A DNA stretch of 64,000 nucleotides from Oscillibacter valericigenes (GCF_016902445.1 NZ_JACSNX010000009.1:1-64000); one strand, 5' to 3'. Shown: positions 33,975-43,088, counted from the first letter of the stretch. Program-made: numbers and translations. Notes: generated from the sequence alone by a model not told the origin.

Positions 33975-34883
33975 ATGGGACGTCGGATCTTGAACAGTTG
34001 GATCATGTGCCTGTGTGCCTGCCTGCTGCTGGCAAGCACTGCGGGAGCGGTGGAACCATCCGCCGGGACAGCAGAGGTGAGCCGCGGCGCATTCGTGGAC
34101 GCGCTGTATGATGCCCATGTGGCCAACGGCGGCACGCCGGTGGTCAGCGAGGGCAGCGCCGCGCCCTTCCGGGACGTGGGCTCCTGGTCCCCGTATTTTG
34201 AGGCGCTGTGCTGGGCCAAGGCCAGCGGGATCGCCGGCGGCTATGCCGGAGGAGCCTTCCGCCCCTCTGCCCCGGTGACCCGGCAGCAGGCGGCGGTGAT
34301 GCTGTACCGCTATGCCCAGACCACGGACCTGCCGCTGGAGGGCGGATCCAGCCGGGACCTTTCCGGCTATCGGGACGCAGATACGGTCCCGGGCTGGAGC
34401 CGGGAGGCGGTCTGCTGGGCGGTCCACAACGGCCTGTGGTACTCCGGCAGCGCCGTGGAGCTGCGGCCGGATGCGGCCGTTTCCCAGGAGGAACTGGGGG
34501 TTTTGACAGAGTGCCTGTTCCAAAGCGGGATGGCGGCGGTCTCCCTGCCGGCGGCACCGGAGGGCCTGACGCTGGAATTGCGGCAGTGCTCCACCACCGG
34601 GGCCACGCTCCTGCTGAAAAACGAGACGGAGGCGGCGTTTTCCTATGGTGCGGCATACGGCCTCTACCGGCAGGTGAACGGGGGCTGGTATGAGATGAAC
34701 GAAGAGGCGGCGTCCATCGCCATCCTCTACACACTGGGGCCCGGAGAGAGCCGGGAGCTCACGCTCCACTGGGGAGATATGGAGTGGGCCGGTGTTTTGC
34801 CGCAGGGGACATACTGCGTCAGCAAAAGCGGCACGCTGGGCGATCAGCCCGCCACAGTCTCCGCCACGTTCGCCATCAGATAG
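33975..34883 (+). CDS. Secreted S-layer-homology-domain protein with C-terminal Ig-like domain
   Basis: 302 aa from ATG 33975, with AAGGGGGAG upstream. Signal peptide at residues 1-26 (ILNSWIMCLCACLLLAS core). Two SLH-like repeats follow: PFRDVGSWSPYFEALCWAKASGIAGGYAGGAFRP is one region (about 58-91), with VTRQQAAVMLYRYA between, then YRDADTVPGWSREAVCWAVHNGLW. The C-terminal 100 residues (GLTLELRQ, ATLLLKNETEAAFSYGAAYGLYRQ, GPGESRELTLHW) resemble a bacterial Ig-like immunoglobulin domain. SLH modules bind secondary cell-wall polymers, so the protein is probably wall-attached. Function unknown. Confidence 0.82.
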   Translation: MGRRILNSWIMCLCACLLLASTAGAVEPSAGTAEVSRGAFVDALYDAHVANGGTPVVSEGSAAPFRDVGSWSPYFEALCWAKASGIAGGYAGGAFRPSAPVTRQQAAVMLYRYAQTTDLPLEGGSSRDLSGYRDADTVPGWSREAVCWAVHNGLWYSGSAVELRPDAAVSQEELGVLTECLFQSGMAAVSLPAAPEGLTLELRQCSTTGATLLLKNETEAAFSYGAAYGLYRQVNGGWYEMNEEAASIAILYTLGPGESRELTLHWGDMEWAGVLPQGTYCVSKSGTLGDQPATVSATFAIR

Positions 34884-34892
34884 ATCTCCAAA

Positions 34893-34931
34893 GAGAGACG
34901 GCCGCCGGAACTCCGGCGGCCGTCTCTTTTT
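34893..34931. terminator. Terminator between SLH gene and trxB
   Basis: GAGACGGCCGCCGG/CCGGCGGCCGTCTC, 14-bp arms, then T5. It serves convergent genes. Confidence 0.92.
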
Positions 34932-34941
34932 GGATCGGAAC

Positions 34942-35859
34942 TCAGGCCCGCTGGCTGCAGATCCGGCAGGCGGCCAGGGCCGCCACAGCGCCGTCGGCGC
35001 AGGCGGTGGTCAGCTGGCGGACGCCTTTGGCCCGGATGTCTCCGGCCGCGAACACGCCGGGCACTGGCGTGGCGCAGTTCTCCCCGGCGGCGATGAAGCC
35101 TGCCCCGTCCACGGGGATCCCCAGGGACTGGGCCAGCCGGCTCTCCGGCAGCTGGCCCACTGCCTGGAACAGAGCGGAGACCGGCAGATGGGACGCTTCC
35201 CCGGTCTCGGTGTTCCGCAGCATCAGACCGGAGAGGCGCCCCCCTGCGCTCTCCAGCCCCTCCACCACGGTGGAGGGAAGCAGGGTGAGGTTCCCCCGCT
35301 CCGCCGCCTGCGCCACCAGGATGGGATCCGCCCGGAAGGAATCCCGCCGGTGGATCAGCGTCACATGGCGGCAGATGTCCGCCAGATACAGGGCGTCCTG
35401 AAAGGCGGTGTTGCCGCCGCCGGCCACGGCCGCGTCCTGTCCGGCGTAAAAGGCCCCGTCGCACACCGCACAGTAGGAGATCCCCGCCAGACCATCCTCA
35501 CCGGGAAGGCCCAGCGTCCGGCGGCGCATCCCAACGGCCAGGATCACGGCGCCCGCGCCGTAGGCTCCATAGTCCGTGACCACCCGTTTGGGCGTGCCGT
35601 CCCGGATCTCCAGCACCTCCTCCAGTTCGATCCGGGCCCCCAGGGACTCCGCCTGGCCGTACAGGCGGTCCGCCAGCTCTGCACCGGAGACAGCGGGCAG
35701 GCCCGGAAAATTCTCCACCTTGGGGGCAGAGGCGATCTGCCCGCCGAAGCTCTCCTTTTCCAGCAGCAGCACGGACTTTCCGGCCCGGCGGGCATAGATG
35801 GCGGCGGTGAGCCCGGCCGGGCCGCCGCCCACGATGACGATGTCGAAATAGGGTTCCAT
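34942..35859 (-). CDS. trxB: Thioredoxin reductase
   Basis: 305 aa. FAD site VIVGGGPAGLTAAIYARR (residues 8-25), redox-active CAVC (Cys130/Cys133) within SYCAVCDGAF, NADPH site AVAGGGNTAFQDAL, and the closing VFAAGDIRAKGVRQLTTACADGAVAA. GAGGTCATCACC precedes ATG 35859. It lies downstream of nrdD, which carries its own thioredoxin-like domain. The reductase could keep that domain, or a separate thioredoxin, reduced. Confidence 0.94.
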   Translation of the reverse strand: MEPYFDIVIVGGGPAGLTAAIYARRAGKSVLLLEKESFGGQIASAPKVENFPGLPAVSGAELADRLYGQAESLGARIELEEVLEIRDGTPKRVVTDYGAYGAGAVILAVGMRRRTLGLPGEDGLAGISYCAVCDGAFYAGQDAAVAGGGNTAFQDALYLADICRHVTLIHRRDSFRADPILVAQAAERGNLTLLPSTVVEGLESAGGRLSGLMLRNTETGEASHLPVSALFQAVGQLPESRLAQSLGIPVDGAGFIAAGENCATPVPGVFAAGDIRAKGVRQLTTACADGAVAALAACRICSQRA

Positions 35860-35894
35860 GGTGATGACCTCACTTGTATAGGATGAGTGGGATG

Positions 35895-35925
35895 AAAAAG
35901 GAGGGACTTGGAGTCCCTCCTTTTT
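35895..35925 (-). terminator. Terminator after nrdD
   Basis: AAAAAGGAGGGACT and AGTCCCTCCTTTTT arms, bidirectional in form, between nrdD and trxB. trxB probably needs its own promoter. Confidence 0.88.
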
Positions 35926-35943
35926 GGTTGTTTGTTCCGGTGC

Positions 35944-38337
35944 TTACTTGCTCTGGCTGGCGAACTTCTTGATGGTGGAGGCGTTCACCAGCTTTTCCAC
36001 CTGATCCCCGTGGCGGACGATCAGAGTGGGGGCCTGCTGGATGCCGTATTGGCTCACCAGGTCCATGTGCTCGCTGACGTCCATCACCTGGTAGGTGAGA
36101 CCCGCCTTCTCCAGCTCGCTCCTGGCGATCTTGCAGTTGGGGCAGGTCTTGGTGGTGAAGAGGAACAGCCCGTCCTGCCCGCTCTCTGCCGGGGAGGTGG
36201 GGGCGGTGCCTGCGGCGGGCTCCGTCACGGACTCCCGGTCGCAGAGACGGCGGCCCTCCAGGCGGGAGTTCTCCACCTCGTACTCTCTCCGGTCCTTGAA
36301 CTCCTGGACCTTGCCGTCGTTCCAGTTCTGCACCGGGCGGTAATAGCCGGTGATACGGCTCCACACCTCGCATTTCTGTCCGCATTTGGGACAGGTGAAG
36401 TGCTCGCCGGAGAGGTAGCCGTGGTCCGGGCAGATGGAGTAGGTGGGGGACATGGTGTAGTAGGGGAGCTTGAAGTTCTCCGCGATCTTCCGCACCAGGT
36501 TGGCGGCGGCCTTCCAGTCCGGCAGCTTCTCGCCCAGGAAGGCATGGAACACGGTGCCGGAGGTGTACAGAGTCTGCAGGTCGTCCTGGATGGCCAGGGC
36601 CTCGAAGATGTCGTTGGTGTAGCCCACCGGCAGATGGGAGGAGTTGGTGTAGTAGGGCGTGTCGCCGGGATTCTTGGCGGCGGTGATGATATCGGGATAC
36701 AGCGCCACGTCGTGCTTGGCCAGCCGGTAGGTGGTGGACTCCGCCGGGGTGGCCTCCAGATTGTACAGGTCGCCGTACTCCTCCTGATAGTCCCGCAGCC
36801 GCTCCCGCATGTGGTTCAGCACGTCTTTCGCGAACTGCTGGGTCTCCGGATGGGTCAGGTCCTTCCGCAGCCACTTGGCATTCAGGCCCACCTCGTTCAT
36901 GCCGATGAGGCCGATGGTGGAGAAGTGGTTGTCAAAGGTGCCCAGGTAGTATTTCGTATAGGGGTACAGGCCCGCGTCCATCAGCTTGGTGATGACGGTC
37001 CGCTTCACCTTCAGGCTCCGGGCGGCAATGTCCATCATGTGGTCCAGCCGCTGATAGAATTCCTCCGGCGTCTGGCTCAGATAGGCGATCCGGGGCAGAT
37101 TGATGGTCACCACGCCCACGGACCCGGTGGACTCGCCGGAGCCGAAGTAGCCGCCGGACTTCTTCCGCAGCTCCCGCAGGTCCAGCCGCAGGCGGCAGCA
37201 CATACTGCGCACGTCACTGGGCTCCATGTCGGAGTTGATGTAGTTGGAGAAGTAGGGGGTGCCGTACTTGGCGGTCATCTCGAACAGCAGCCGGTTGTTC
37301 TCCGTGTCGGACCAGTCGAAGTCCCGGGTGATGGAGTAGGTAGGGATGGGGTACTGGAAGCCCCGGCCGTCGGCGTCGCCCTCGGTCATGATCTCGATGA
37401 ACGCCTTGTTCACCATGTCCATTTCCTTCTTGCAGTCGCCGTAGGTGAAGTCCTGCTCCCTGCCGCCCACGATGGCCGGCAGGTTCTCCAGGTCCTTGGG
37501 CACCGTCCAGTCCAGGGTGATGTTGGAGAACGGCGCCTGGGTGCCCCAGCGGCTGGGGGTGTTCACGCCGAACACAAAGGACTGGATGCACTGCTTGACC
37601 TCTTTCTGGGAGAGGTTGTCCACCTTGACGAAGGGGGCCAGGTAGGTGTCAAAGGAAGAAAACGCCTGGGCGCCGGCCCACTCGTTCTGCATGATGCCCA
37701 GGAAGTTCACCATCTGGTTGCAGAGGGTGGACAGGTGGCTGGCCGGGGTGGAGTTGATCTTGCCGGGGATGCCCAGGCCCTGCTGGATCAGCTGCTTCAA
37801 GCTCCACCCGGCGCAGTAGCCGGTGAGCATGGACAGGTCGTGGAGATGGAGGTCGCCGCTCTTGTGGGCGTCGGCGATCTCCTGGTCATAGATCTCGCTG
37901 AGCCAGTAGTTGGCAGTGATGGCGCCGGAGTTGGACAGGATCAGTCCGCCCACGGAGTAGGTGACGGTGGAGTTCTCCTTCACCCGCCAGTCGTTGATCT
38001 GCAGGTAGTTGTCCACCAGCTCCTTGTAGTCCAGCATGGTGGAGTGGAGATTGCGGATCTTCTCCCGCTGCTTGCGGTAGAGGATGTAGGCCTTGGCCAC
38101 GTCCTCATAGCCGGCCCGGCCCAGCACGCTCTCCACGCTGTCCTGGATGTCCTCCACGGTGATCTTGCCGTCGCGGATCTTGTCCTGGTAGTCTGCCGTG
38201 ACCTTCAGGGCAAGGAAATCGATGATGTCCGGGTTGTACTCCTTCCCGGTGGCCTCGAAGGCCTTGGTGATGGCGGTGCTGATCTTGGAGATGTCGAAAG
38301 AGGCGATCTTCCCATCCCGCTTGACGACCTGATACAT
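35944..38337 (-). CDS. nrdD: Anaerobic ribonucleoside-triphosphate reductase with C-terminal thioredoxin-like domain
   Basis: 797 aa. An N-terminal ATP-cone (MYQVVKRDGKIASFD, residues 1-90) gives dATP feedback. The glycyl-radical barrel follows, with MNEVGLNAKWLR and the zinc ribbon CPDHG...CPKCGQKC. The radical glycine is Gly664 in RITGYYRP. Instead of ending about 30 residues later, the protein continues with a linker (residues about 690-722) and an 80-residue thioredoxin/glutaredoxin-like domain with CPNC at 732-735 and a cis-Pro in QQAPTLIVRHG. It reduces NTPs to dNTPs without oxygen. The fused domain may deliver electrons in cis, an inference supported by trxB next door. Confidence 0.95.
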   Translation of the reverse strand: MYQVVKRDGKIASFDISKISTAITKAFEATGKEYNPDIIDFLALKVTADYQDKIRDGKITVEDIQDSVESVLGRAGYEDVAKAYILYRKQREKIRNLHSTMLDYKELVDNYLQINDWRVKENSTVTYSVGGLILSNSGAITANYWLSEIYDQEIADAHKSGDLHLHDLSMLTGYCAGWSLKQLIQQGLGIPGKINSTPASHLSTLCNQMVNFLGIMQNEWAGAQAFSSFDTYLAPFVKVDNLSQKEVKQCIQSFVFGVNTPSRWGTQAPFSNITLDWTVPKDLENLPAIVGGREQDFTYGDCKKEMDMVNKAFIEIMTEGDADGRGFQYPIPTYSITRDFDWSDTENNRLLFEMTAKYGTPYFSNYINSDMEPSDVRSMCCRLRLDLRELRKKSGGYFGSGESTGSVGVVTINLPRIAYLSQTPEEFYQRLDHMMDIAARSLKVKRTVITKLMDAGLYPYTKYYLGTFDNHFSTIGLIGMNEVGLNAKWLRKDLTHPETQQFAKDVLNHMRERLRDYQEEYGDLYNLEATPAESTTYRLAKHDVALYPDIITAAKNPGDTPYYTNSSHLPVGYTNDIFEALAIQDDLQTLYTSGTVFHAFLGEKLPDWKAAANLVRKIAENFKLPYYTMSPTYSICPDHGYLSGEHFTCPKCGQKCEVWSRITGYYRPVQNWNDGKVQEFKDRREYEVENSRLEGRRLCDRESVTEPAAGTAPTSPAESGQDGLFLFTTKTCPNCKIARSELEKAGLTYQVMDVSEHMDLVSQYGIQQAPTLIVRHGDQVEKLVNASTIKKFASQSK

Positions 38338-38426
38338 GAAACCCCTGCTTTCTCTATAAAAAATCGAATGCGACCGATCCCGATCCGCGTACAGACGAAT
38401 GGGCGCCCGCGCGCCCTGTACCTACC

Positions 38427-38479
38427 ATTTTACCACTTCCTGTGGTGGTGTCAATTAGGAGAACCACTATATCTTGGGT
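38427..38479 (-). promoter_or_regulatory. nrdD promoter with two NrdR boxes
   Basis: Minus strand: -35 TTGACA (38449-38454), 16 bp, -10 TAAAAT (38427-38432). CCACTATATCTTGGGT (38464-38479) fits 14 of 16 positions of the NrdR consensus ACACWAYATMTWGTGT. A weaker second box starts at 38433, exactly 31 bp away, in the promoter spacer. Paired boxes about three helical turns apart are the NrdR norm. Confidence 0.82.
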
Positions 38480-38514
38480 AAAAAATCTGTGAAAACGCTG
38501 AAAATCGCAGAGAG

Positions 38515-39210
38515 CTACTCCACGCCCCGCAGCGCCACGCAGCCGAAATGGGGCCTTACCCGGTCAGCGAACGCCCGCAGTTCCTCCGGGGAAAAGCCGT
38601 GGTATCCCCGGCCGATGAGGTTGCCGGAATCCACGAAATTCTGCAGGAAGTATTTGGGCGCCCCCTCCAGCCAGACCGCGATGTCGTCCAGATCCTCCGG
38701 CCGGTGGAGCTCCCGCACCAGGGTGGTGCGGAATTCGCAGTCCACGCCGCTCTCCCGCAGCAGCCGGACGCTCTCCTCCACCGGCGAGAGGTCGAAGCCC
38801 GGCACCCCCACGGTCTCGGCGTACCGCGCCCGGCTGTTCTTCACGTCCATGGCCACATAGTCCGCCAGGCCCGCCTCCAGGATCTCCGCCAGGGCCGCCG
38901 GGTGGCAGCCGTTGGTGTCCAGCTTTACGGCAAAGCCCAGTTCCCGGACAGCTTGCAGGAACTCTGCCGCGTCCGGCTGGAGCAGCGGCTCCCCTCCGGT
39001 GAGGACCACCCCGTCCAAAAGCCCCTTCCGGGAGGACAGAAAGTCCAGCACCTCCCGCTCCGGGATCTCCGGCGTCTCCGCCAGCCGGGTCACCAGCAGG
39101 GCGTTGTGGCAGAAGGGGCACCGCAGGTCACACCCGCCGGTGAACACCGTGGCCGCCAGCTTTCCGGGATAGTCCACCATGGCCAGCTTCTGAAGTCCGT
39201 GAATGTGCAT
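38515..39210 (-). CDS. nrdG: Anaerobic ribonucleotide reductase-activating protein (radical SAM)
   Basis: 231 aa from ATG 39210 (GGAGGGAA upstream). The radical-SAM cluster motif is CDLRCPFCHN (CxxxCxxC, within residues 25-35), and VLTGGEPLLQ is the SAM-binding GGE motif. KLDTNGCHPAALAEIL and VAMDVKNSRARY follow, as in the NrdG2/PflA-like group. It generates the glycyl radical on NrdD. It lies upstream of nrdD but is separated from it by the NrdR-box promoter. Confidence 0.92.
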   Translation of the reverse strand: MHIHGLQKLAMVDYPGKLAATVFTGGCDLRCPFCHNALLVTRLAETPEIPEREVLDFLSSRKGLLDGVVLTGGEPLLQPDAAEFLQAVRELGFAVKLDTNGCHPAALAEILEAGLADYVAMDVKNSRARYAETVGVPGFDLSPVEESVRLLRESGVDCEFRTTLVRELHRPEDLDDIAVWLEGAPKYFLQNFVDSGNLIGRGYHGFSPEELRAFADRVRPHFGCVALRGVE

Positions 39211-39301
39211 GCGTTGTTCCCTCCAGACACAAGATATTGTTATTGTAGGCGAATTTTCCCACAAGAACAAGTGGTAGACGCAACATCCCGGAAAAAACCG
39301 C

Positions 39302-39335
39302 AAAAAAAGTTCCCGGAGGCAGCGCCTCCGGGAAC
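39302..39335 (-). terminator. Terminator of the lysine ABC operon
   Basis: Minus strand: GTTCCCGGAGGC/GCCTCCGGGAAC followed by T7, nine bases after the ATPase stop codon. Confidence 0.92.
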
Positions 39336-39343
39336 CGGCGGAT

Positions 39344-40084
39344 TCAGTTCTTGCGGAACCGGGAGAGAAAGTCCTTCGTCTCCTGCCGCTGGGGGTCGCC
39401 GAAGATCTGCTCCGGCGTGCCCTCCTCACAGATGATACCCTGGTTCATATACACCACATGGCTGCTGACATCCCGGGCAAAGGCCATCTCGTGGGTCACC
39501 ACCAGCATGGTCATGCCGGCCCGTGCCAGATCCTGCATGACGGAGAGGACCTCACCCACCATCTCCGGGTCCAGGGCGGAGGTGGGCTCGTCGAACAGCA
39601 GCACCTCCGGCTCCATGGCCAGGGCCCGGGCGATGGCCACCCGCTGCTTCTGGCCGCCGGAGATCTGCCGGGGCTTGGCGTTGATGTAGGGGGCCATGCC
39701 CACCTGCTCCAGATACTGCATGGCATTTTTCCGGGCAGTCTCCCGGTCCTTTTTCAGTACCTTCACCTGGCCCACCACGCAGTTTTCCAGCACGGTCATA
39801 TTGTTGAACAGGTTGAAGGACTGGAACACCATGCCCACGTGAGAGCGGTACTCCGGTGCGTTGACCTTGGGGCCGGTGACGCTCTGCCCGTGGTACAGGA
39901 TCTCGCCGCTGGTGGGCGTCTCCAGCAGATTGATGCACCGCAGCAGGGTGCTCTTGCCGGAGCCGGAAGAGCCGATGATGCTGGTGACGTCGCCCTTGTT
40001 CACAGTGAAGTCGATGTCCCGCAGCACCTCATGGCTGCCGAAGGACTTGCTCAGATGCCGGATCTCCAAAATCATATCGTCCAT
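39344..40084 (-). CDS. Amino-acid (probable lysine) ABC transporter ATP-binding protein
   Basis: 246 aa, GlnQ/HisP type. Walker [10 protein letters not shown] (about residues 38-46), Q-loop VFQSFNLF, signature ISGGQKQR, Walker [15 protein letters not shown]-loop VTHEM. It powers the importer formed with the permease (1 bp away) and the lipoprotein at 41148. Lysine specificity is inferred from the riboswitch that controls the operon. Confidence 0.93.
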   Translation of the reverse strand: MDDMILEIRHLSKSFGSHEVLRDIDFTVNKGDVTSIIGSSGSGKSTLLRCINLLETPTSGEILYHGQSVTGPKVNAPEYRSHVGMVFQSFNLFNNMTVLENCVVGQVKVLKKDRETARKNAMQYLEQVGMAPYINAKPRQISGGQKQRVAIARALAMEPEVLLFDEPTSALDPEMVGEVLSVMQDLARAGMTMLVVTHEMAFARDVSSHVVYMNQGIICEEGTPEQIFGDPQRQETKDFLSRFRKN

Positions 40085-40085
40085 G

Positions 40086-40961
40086 TCAGCGATCTCCTCT
40101 CGTACGGCCGTGCTTCAGTTCCTGGCGGATCCGATCCCGTTCCTCCGGGCTCCGCTCGTCGAAGGGCGTGCCCCGGTCAGGATGGCTGTAGGTGCCGGCG
40201 GCCATCACCAGGGGGTCCCCCGTCACCAGCTCGTAGTCGCCGCTGCCGTCCATCCGCTTCTCCACCCAGCGCAGGATAAAGGAGGCGATCAGGGTCATGG
40301 TCAGGTAGCCTGCCATCTCGATGGTGGCGGAGGGGAAGTAGAGGTAGGTGGCTCCCACCGCGCCCCGGTGGGCAGCGAAGAACTCCGTGAAGGAGATGAT
40401 GAACATGACCGAGGAGTCCTTGATGTTGATAATCAGGTTGTTGCCGATCTGGGGCATGATGTTGCGCAGGGCCTGGGGCAGGATGACGCTGGTCATGGTC
40501 TGCACATGGGTCATGCCGATGGCCTTGGCGCCCTCCGTCTGGCCGGGGTCGATGGAGATGATGCCGCCCCGGACGGACTCGGCCATATAGGCGCCGGTGT
40601 TGATGGAGACCACCAGGATGGCCGCCATCCAGACGCTGGGCCACTGGACCGTGTTATTGGTGAAGTAGGGCAGGCCGTAGTAAATGAACACGGCCTGGAG
40701 CATCATGGGTGTGCCCCGGAAGACCTCCACATAGACCCGCACGATCACCCGGATCAGCTTGACGAGAAAGCGCTTGACGAGGGGATCCGATTTGGCGCAG
40801 GGGATGGTGTTGAGGACGCCGCATACAAAGCCGATGATGCAGCCGATGATGGTGGCCACGATGGCCAGGATCAGGGTGTTCTGAATGCCGTTGAGATAGT
40901 CGCCGCCGCTTCGCTCCCAGAGCTTTACGATGTCGGCGCCCAGCTGTGCGAATCGTTCCAT
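40086..40961 (-). CDS. Amino-acid (probable lysine) ABC transporter permease
   Basis: 291 aa, HisM/GlnP family. About five membrane helices. The family EAA loop appears as [29 protein letters not shown], where [10 protein letters not shown] is the ATPase-contact helix. N-terminal [20 protein letters not shown] opens the membrane domain. The last 45 residues (from ELVTGDP) are a polar tail not usual in the family. Second gene of the riboswitch-controlled operon. Confidence 0.92.
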   Translation of the reverse strand: MERFAQLGADIVKLWERSGGDYLNGIQNTLILAIVATIIGCIIGFVCGVLNTIPCAKSDPLVKRFLVKLIRVIVRVYVEVFRGTPMMLQAVFIYYGLPYFTNNTVQWPSVWMAAILVVSINTGAYMAESVRGGIISIDPGQTEGAKAIGMTHVQTMTSVILPQALRNIMPQIGNNLIINIKDSSVMFIISFTEFFAAHRGAVGATYLYFPSATIEMAGYLTMTLIASFILRWVEKRMDGSGDYELVTGDPLVMAAGTYSHPDRGTPFDERSPEERDRIRQELKHGRTRGDR

Positions 40962-41032
40962 GGGGGAGGACTCCCTTCCTTATATAAATAATAGATTTCA
41001 TAGATTGCAGTAAAAATCCCGCTGTTCCGGGG

Positions 41033-41114
41033 CGCATCGGAAGGGGGGCGTGACCTGACGTCCGCCTTCCGATGCGTCCCGGAGCGGAAGGCGCGCCGGC
41101 ACCTTCCGCTCCGG
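41033..41114 (-). promoter_or_regulatory. Tandem hairpins between SBP and permease genes
   Basis: Two perfect stems: CCGGAGCGGAAGG/CCTTCCGCTCCGG (41079-41091/41102-41114) and CGCATCGGAAGG/CCTTCCGATGCG (41033-41044/41065-41076). There is no long T-run. Such structures often stabilise the upstream mRNA so that binding protein exceeds permease. Confidence 0.65.
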
Positions 41115-41147
41115 GGAAAAGTCAGACTGTGATTGCCGGGATCAGCC

Positions 41148-42035
41148 TCAGCCCTCGCTCAGGGGCTGGATGGCAATGGCCTCGTCCATCATGGCGTTGA
41201 AGTCGTCCGCGGTCATGGTGGAGAGCACGCTGTCGATGGCGTCCTTCAGCTCGGTGTTGCCCTTCATGACGGACACGCCGATGTTGATGTCGCCCTCGTC
41301 GGCCACGAAGTTGTCGTCGCTGTCGGAGAAGTCCAGGATGGTCATGTCGGGATAGGCGGCCACGGCACCCATGGCGGTGGGCATGTCGGTGCAGATGAAG
41401 TCCACGGTGCCGGTCTCCAGGGCCATCAGCATGGCGGGCGCGGTCTCGGCGGCGGGCTGGATCTGGGCACCTTCGATCTGGGGCAGCATGGAGTCATACC
41501 AGATGGTGGCGATCTGGGCGGTGCAGGAGCCGCCGGACAGGTCGCTGATGCCGGTGGCGGAGGCGTAGGGGCTGTCGGCCTTGGTGACGCAGACGATGGA
41601 GGCGTAGTAGTAGGGGCCCGCGAAGTCCACCTGCTCCATGCGGTCGGCGGTCATGGACTGGCCGGCGATGACGGCGTCATAGACGCCGGACTGGACGCCG
41701 GGCACCAGGGAGTCCCAGTCGGTGCGGACGATCTCCAGCTCCCAGCCGTTGGCCTCGCAGATCTTCTTGGCCATCATCACGTCGTAGCCGTTGGCGTACT
41801 CGGTGGAGTCCTTGATGGGCACGGCGCCGTTGGAATCGTCGCTCTGGGTCCAGTTGTAGGGGGCGTAGGCGCACTCCATGGCGATGGTCAGCACGCCGTC
41901 CTCCACGCCGGAGGACACAGCCGTGGTCTCGTCGGAGGACGCGCCGTCCTCGGTGTCAGTGCTGCCGCCGCAGGCGGCCAGGGATGCGGTCATGGCCAGG
42001 GCCATCAGCAGGGTCAGAAGTCTCTTCATGTTCAT
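41148..42035 (-). CDS. Amino-acid (probable lysine) ABC transporter substrate-binding lipoprotein
   Basis: 295 aa. Lipoprotein signal peptide with lipobox LAAC (Cys about 22), then a Ser/Thr/Asp-rich linker and an SBP_bac_3 domain: LTIAMECAYAPYNW, GYDVMMAKKICEANGWELEIV, YDAVIAGQSMTADRMEQVDFAGPYY. Anchored outside the membrane, it delivers the amino acid to the permease. ATG 42035 or the second ATG at 42029 could be used, and the latter has better spacing from AAAGGTGA. First gene after a lysine riboswitch. Confidence 0.92.
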   Translation of the reverse strand: MNMKRLLTLLMALAMTASLAACGGSTDTEDGASSDETTAVSSGVEDGVLTIAMECAYAPYNWTQSDDSNGAVPIKDSTEYANGYDVMMAKKICEANGWELEIVRTDWDSLVPGVQSGVYDAVIAGQSMTADRMEQVDFAGPYYYASIVCVTKADSPYASATGISDLSGGSCTAQIATIWYDSMLPQIEGAQIQPAAETAPAMLMALETGTVDFICTDMPTAMGAVAAYPDMTILDFSDSDDNFVADEGDINIGVSVMKGNTELKDAIDSVLSTMTADDFNAMMDEAIAIQPLSEG

Positions 42036-42105
42036 TCACCTTTCCAAAAAATCTCCGCGGCGTTTCCGGTGTCCGCCCCACGCCCGCCGCTGGCAGAGGA
42101 GTGAA

Positions 42106-42137
42106 CAAAAAATGGACCGCTTTGTCAAGCGGTCCAT
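42106..42137 (-). terminator. Riboswitch expression-platform terminator
   Basis: Minus strand: ATGGACCGCTT-gaca-AAGCGGTCCAT followed by T6, between the lysine aptamer and the lipoprotein gene. It is positioned for lysine-dependent premature termination. Confidence 0.92.
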
Positions 42138-42179
42138 GGAAAATACGGAAAGAAGCCCCGGAGGGACACTCCCGAACAG

Positions 42180-42360
42180 CCATCGATAGCGCTTCACAAA
42201 GGTTTGTGACAGTCCGGCAGGTATTCCCTGACGACCCAGCGCCGGAAGGACAGGCATCGTCCCGGCACTTCGGCGGCGGACCCTTTCCCACCCGGCGGCT
42301 GCCTGGCCTTGCCGGAGCGGTACTGATGAACGCCGCGCCTCTATCTGAGCGATCCAATTT
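42180..42360 (-). promoter_or_regulatory. Lysine riboswitch (L-box)
   Basis: Minus-strand leader with the hallmark lysine aptamer strings in order: GATAGAGGCGCGG (ending near 42333), CAGTACC, GGGAAAGGG, CGCCGCCGAAGTGCC, GGGTCGTCAGGG and CTGTCAC (about 42206-42212). These match conserved junction segments of the B. subtilis lysC leader (GATAGAGGTGCG, GAAAGGGG, CGCCGAAGC, GCTGTCA). A promoter precedes it and a terminator follows. Lysine binding should repress the transporter. Confidence 0.9.
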
Positions 42361-42368
42361 TGATTGGT

Positions 42369-42397
42369 ATCCTATCACGTTCCCCCGGAGATGTCAA
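42369..42397 (-). promoter_or_regulatory. Promoter of the lysine transporter operon
   Basis: Minus strand: -35 TTGACA (42392-42397), 17 bp, -10 TAGGAT (42369-42374). Confidence 0.75.
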
Positions 42398-42548
42398 CGC
42401 CTGTTTCCAAAAAAATGGAAGCAGTCCCGCAGATTTGTGCAGATCGGAGAAGAAAATGGCGAAAGGCATTGCGCACTGTGGGAATATTATGGTATGATGC
42501 CCCAAGTGACATCCGGCGGAGCTGCCGGAGGAAGGAGTGTGAGGTGCC

Positions 42549-43088
42549 ATGCAGACGGCGGAGCTGGCGGTGCTGGACTGGATCCAGACCCATCTGCGGT
42601 GCGGCTTTCTGGATGCGGTGCTGCCGGTCATCAGCTGGACCTGCGACCACGGGGAGATCTGGATCCTGCTGGCGGCGGTGCTGCTGTTCTGGAAAAAACA
42701 CCGGTGGACGGGGGTGTCGGTGTCCTTCGCCCTGATCCTGGACCTGATCTGCTGCAACATGATCCTGAAGCCCCTGGTGGGCCGCATCCGGCCCTTTGCG
42801 GTGAACACGGCGGTGGAGCTGCTGACTGCGCCCCCCGCAGACGCCTCGTTCCCCTCGGGCCACACGGCGGCGTCCTTCGCGGCGGTGTTCGCCCTGTGGG
42901 CCTCCGGCAGCCCCCTGTGGAAGCCGGCGGCGGTGCTGGCGTCGGTCATCGCCTTCTCCCGGCTGTACCTGTACGTCCACTGGCCCACCGACGTGCTGGG
43001 AGGCATCGTGGTAGGGGCCGTTGTCGGCACGGCGGGTGCCTGGATCGCCAAGAGACTGCGGAAGAAGCTGGGGGAAATTAGGAGTTAG
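42549..43088 (+). CDS. PAP2-family membrane phosphatase
   Basis: 179 aa with five to six membrane helices. The phosphatase motifs are complete: KPLVGRIRP (KxxxxxxRP, residues 75-83), ASFPSGHTA (PSGH) and SRLYLYVHWPTD (SRxxxxxHxxxD). Such enzymes dephosphorylate undecaprenyl pyrophosphate (BcrC-like) or phospholipid phosphates. GGAAGGAGTGTGAGG precedes ATG 42549, and a TATGAT -10 lies about 45 bp upstream. The last codons and the TAG stop (EIRS-stop) are written by repeat R6, so the native C-terminus may have been longer. Confidence 0.9.
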   Translation: MQTAELAVLDWIQTHLRCGFLDAVLPVISWTCDHGEIWILLAAVLLFWKKHRWTGVSVSFALILDLICCNMILKPLVGRIRPFAVNTAVELLTAPPADASFPSGHTAASFAAVFALWASGSPLWKPAAVLASVIAFSRLYLYVHWPTDVLGGIVVGAVVGTAGAWIAKRLRKKLGEIRS

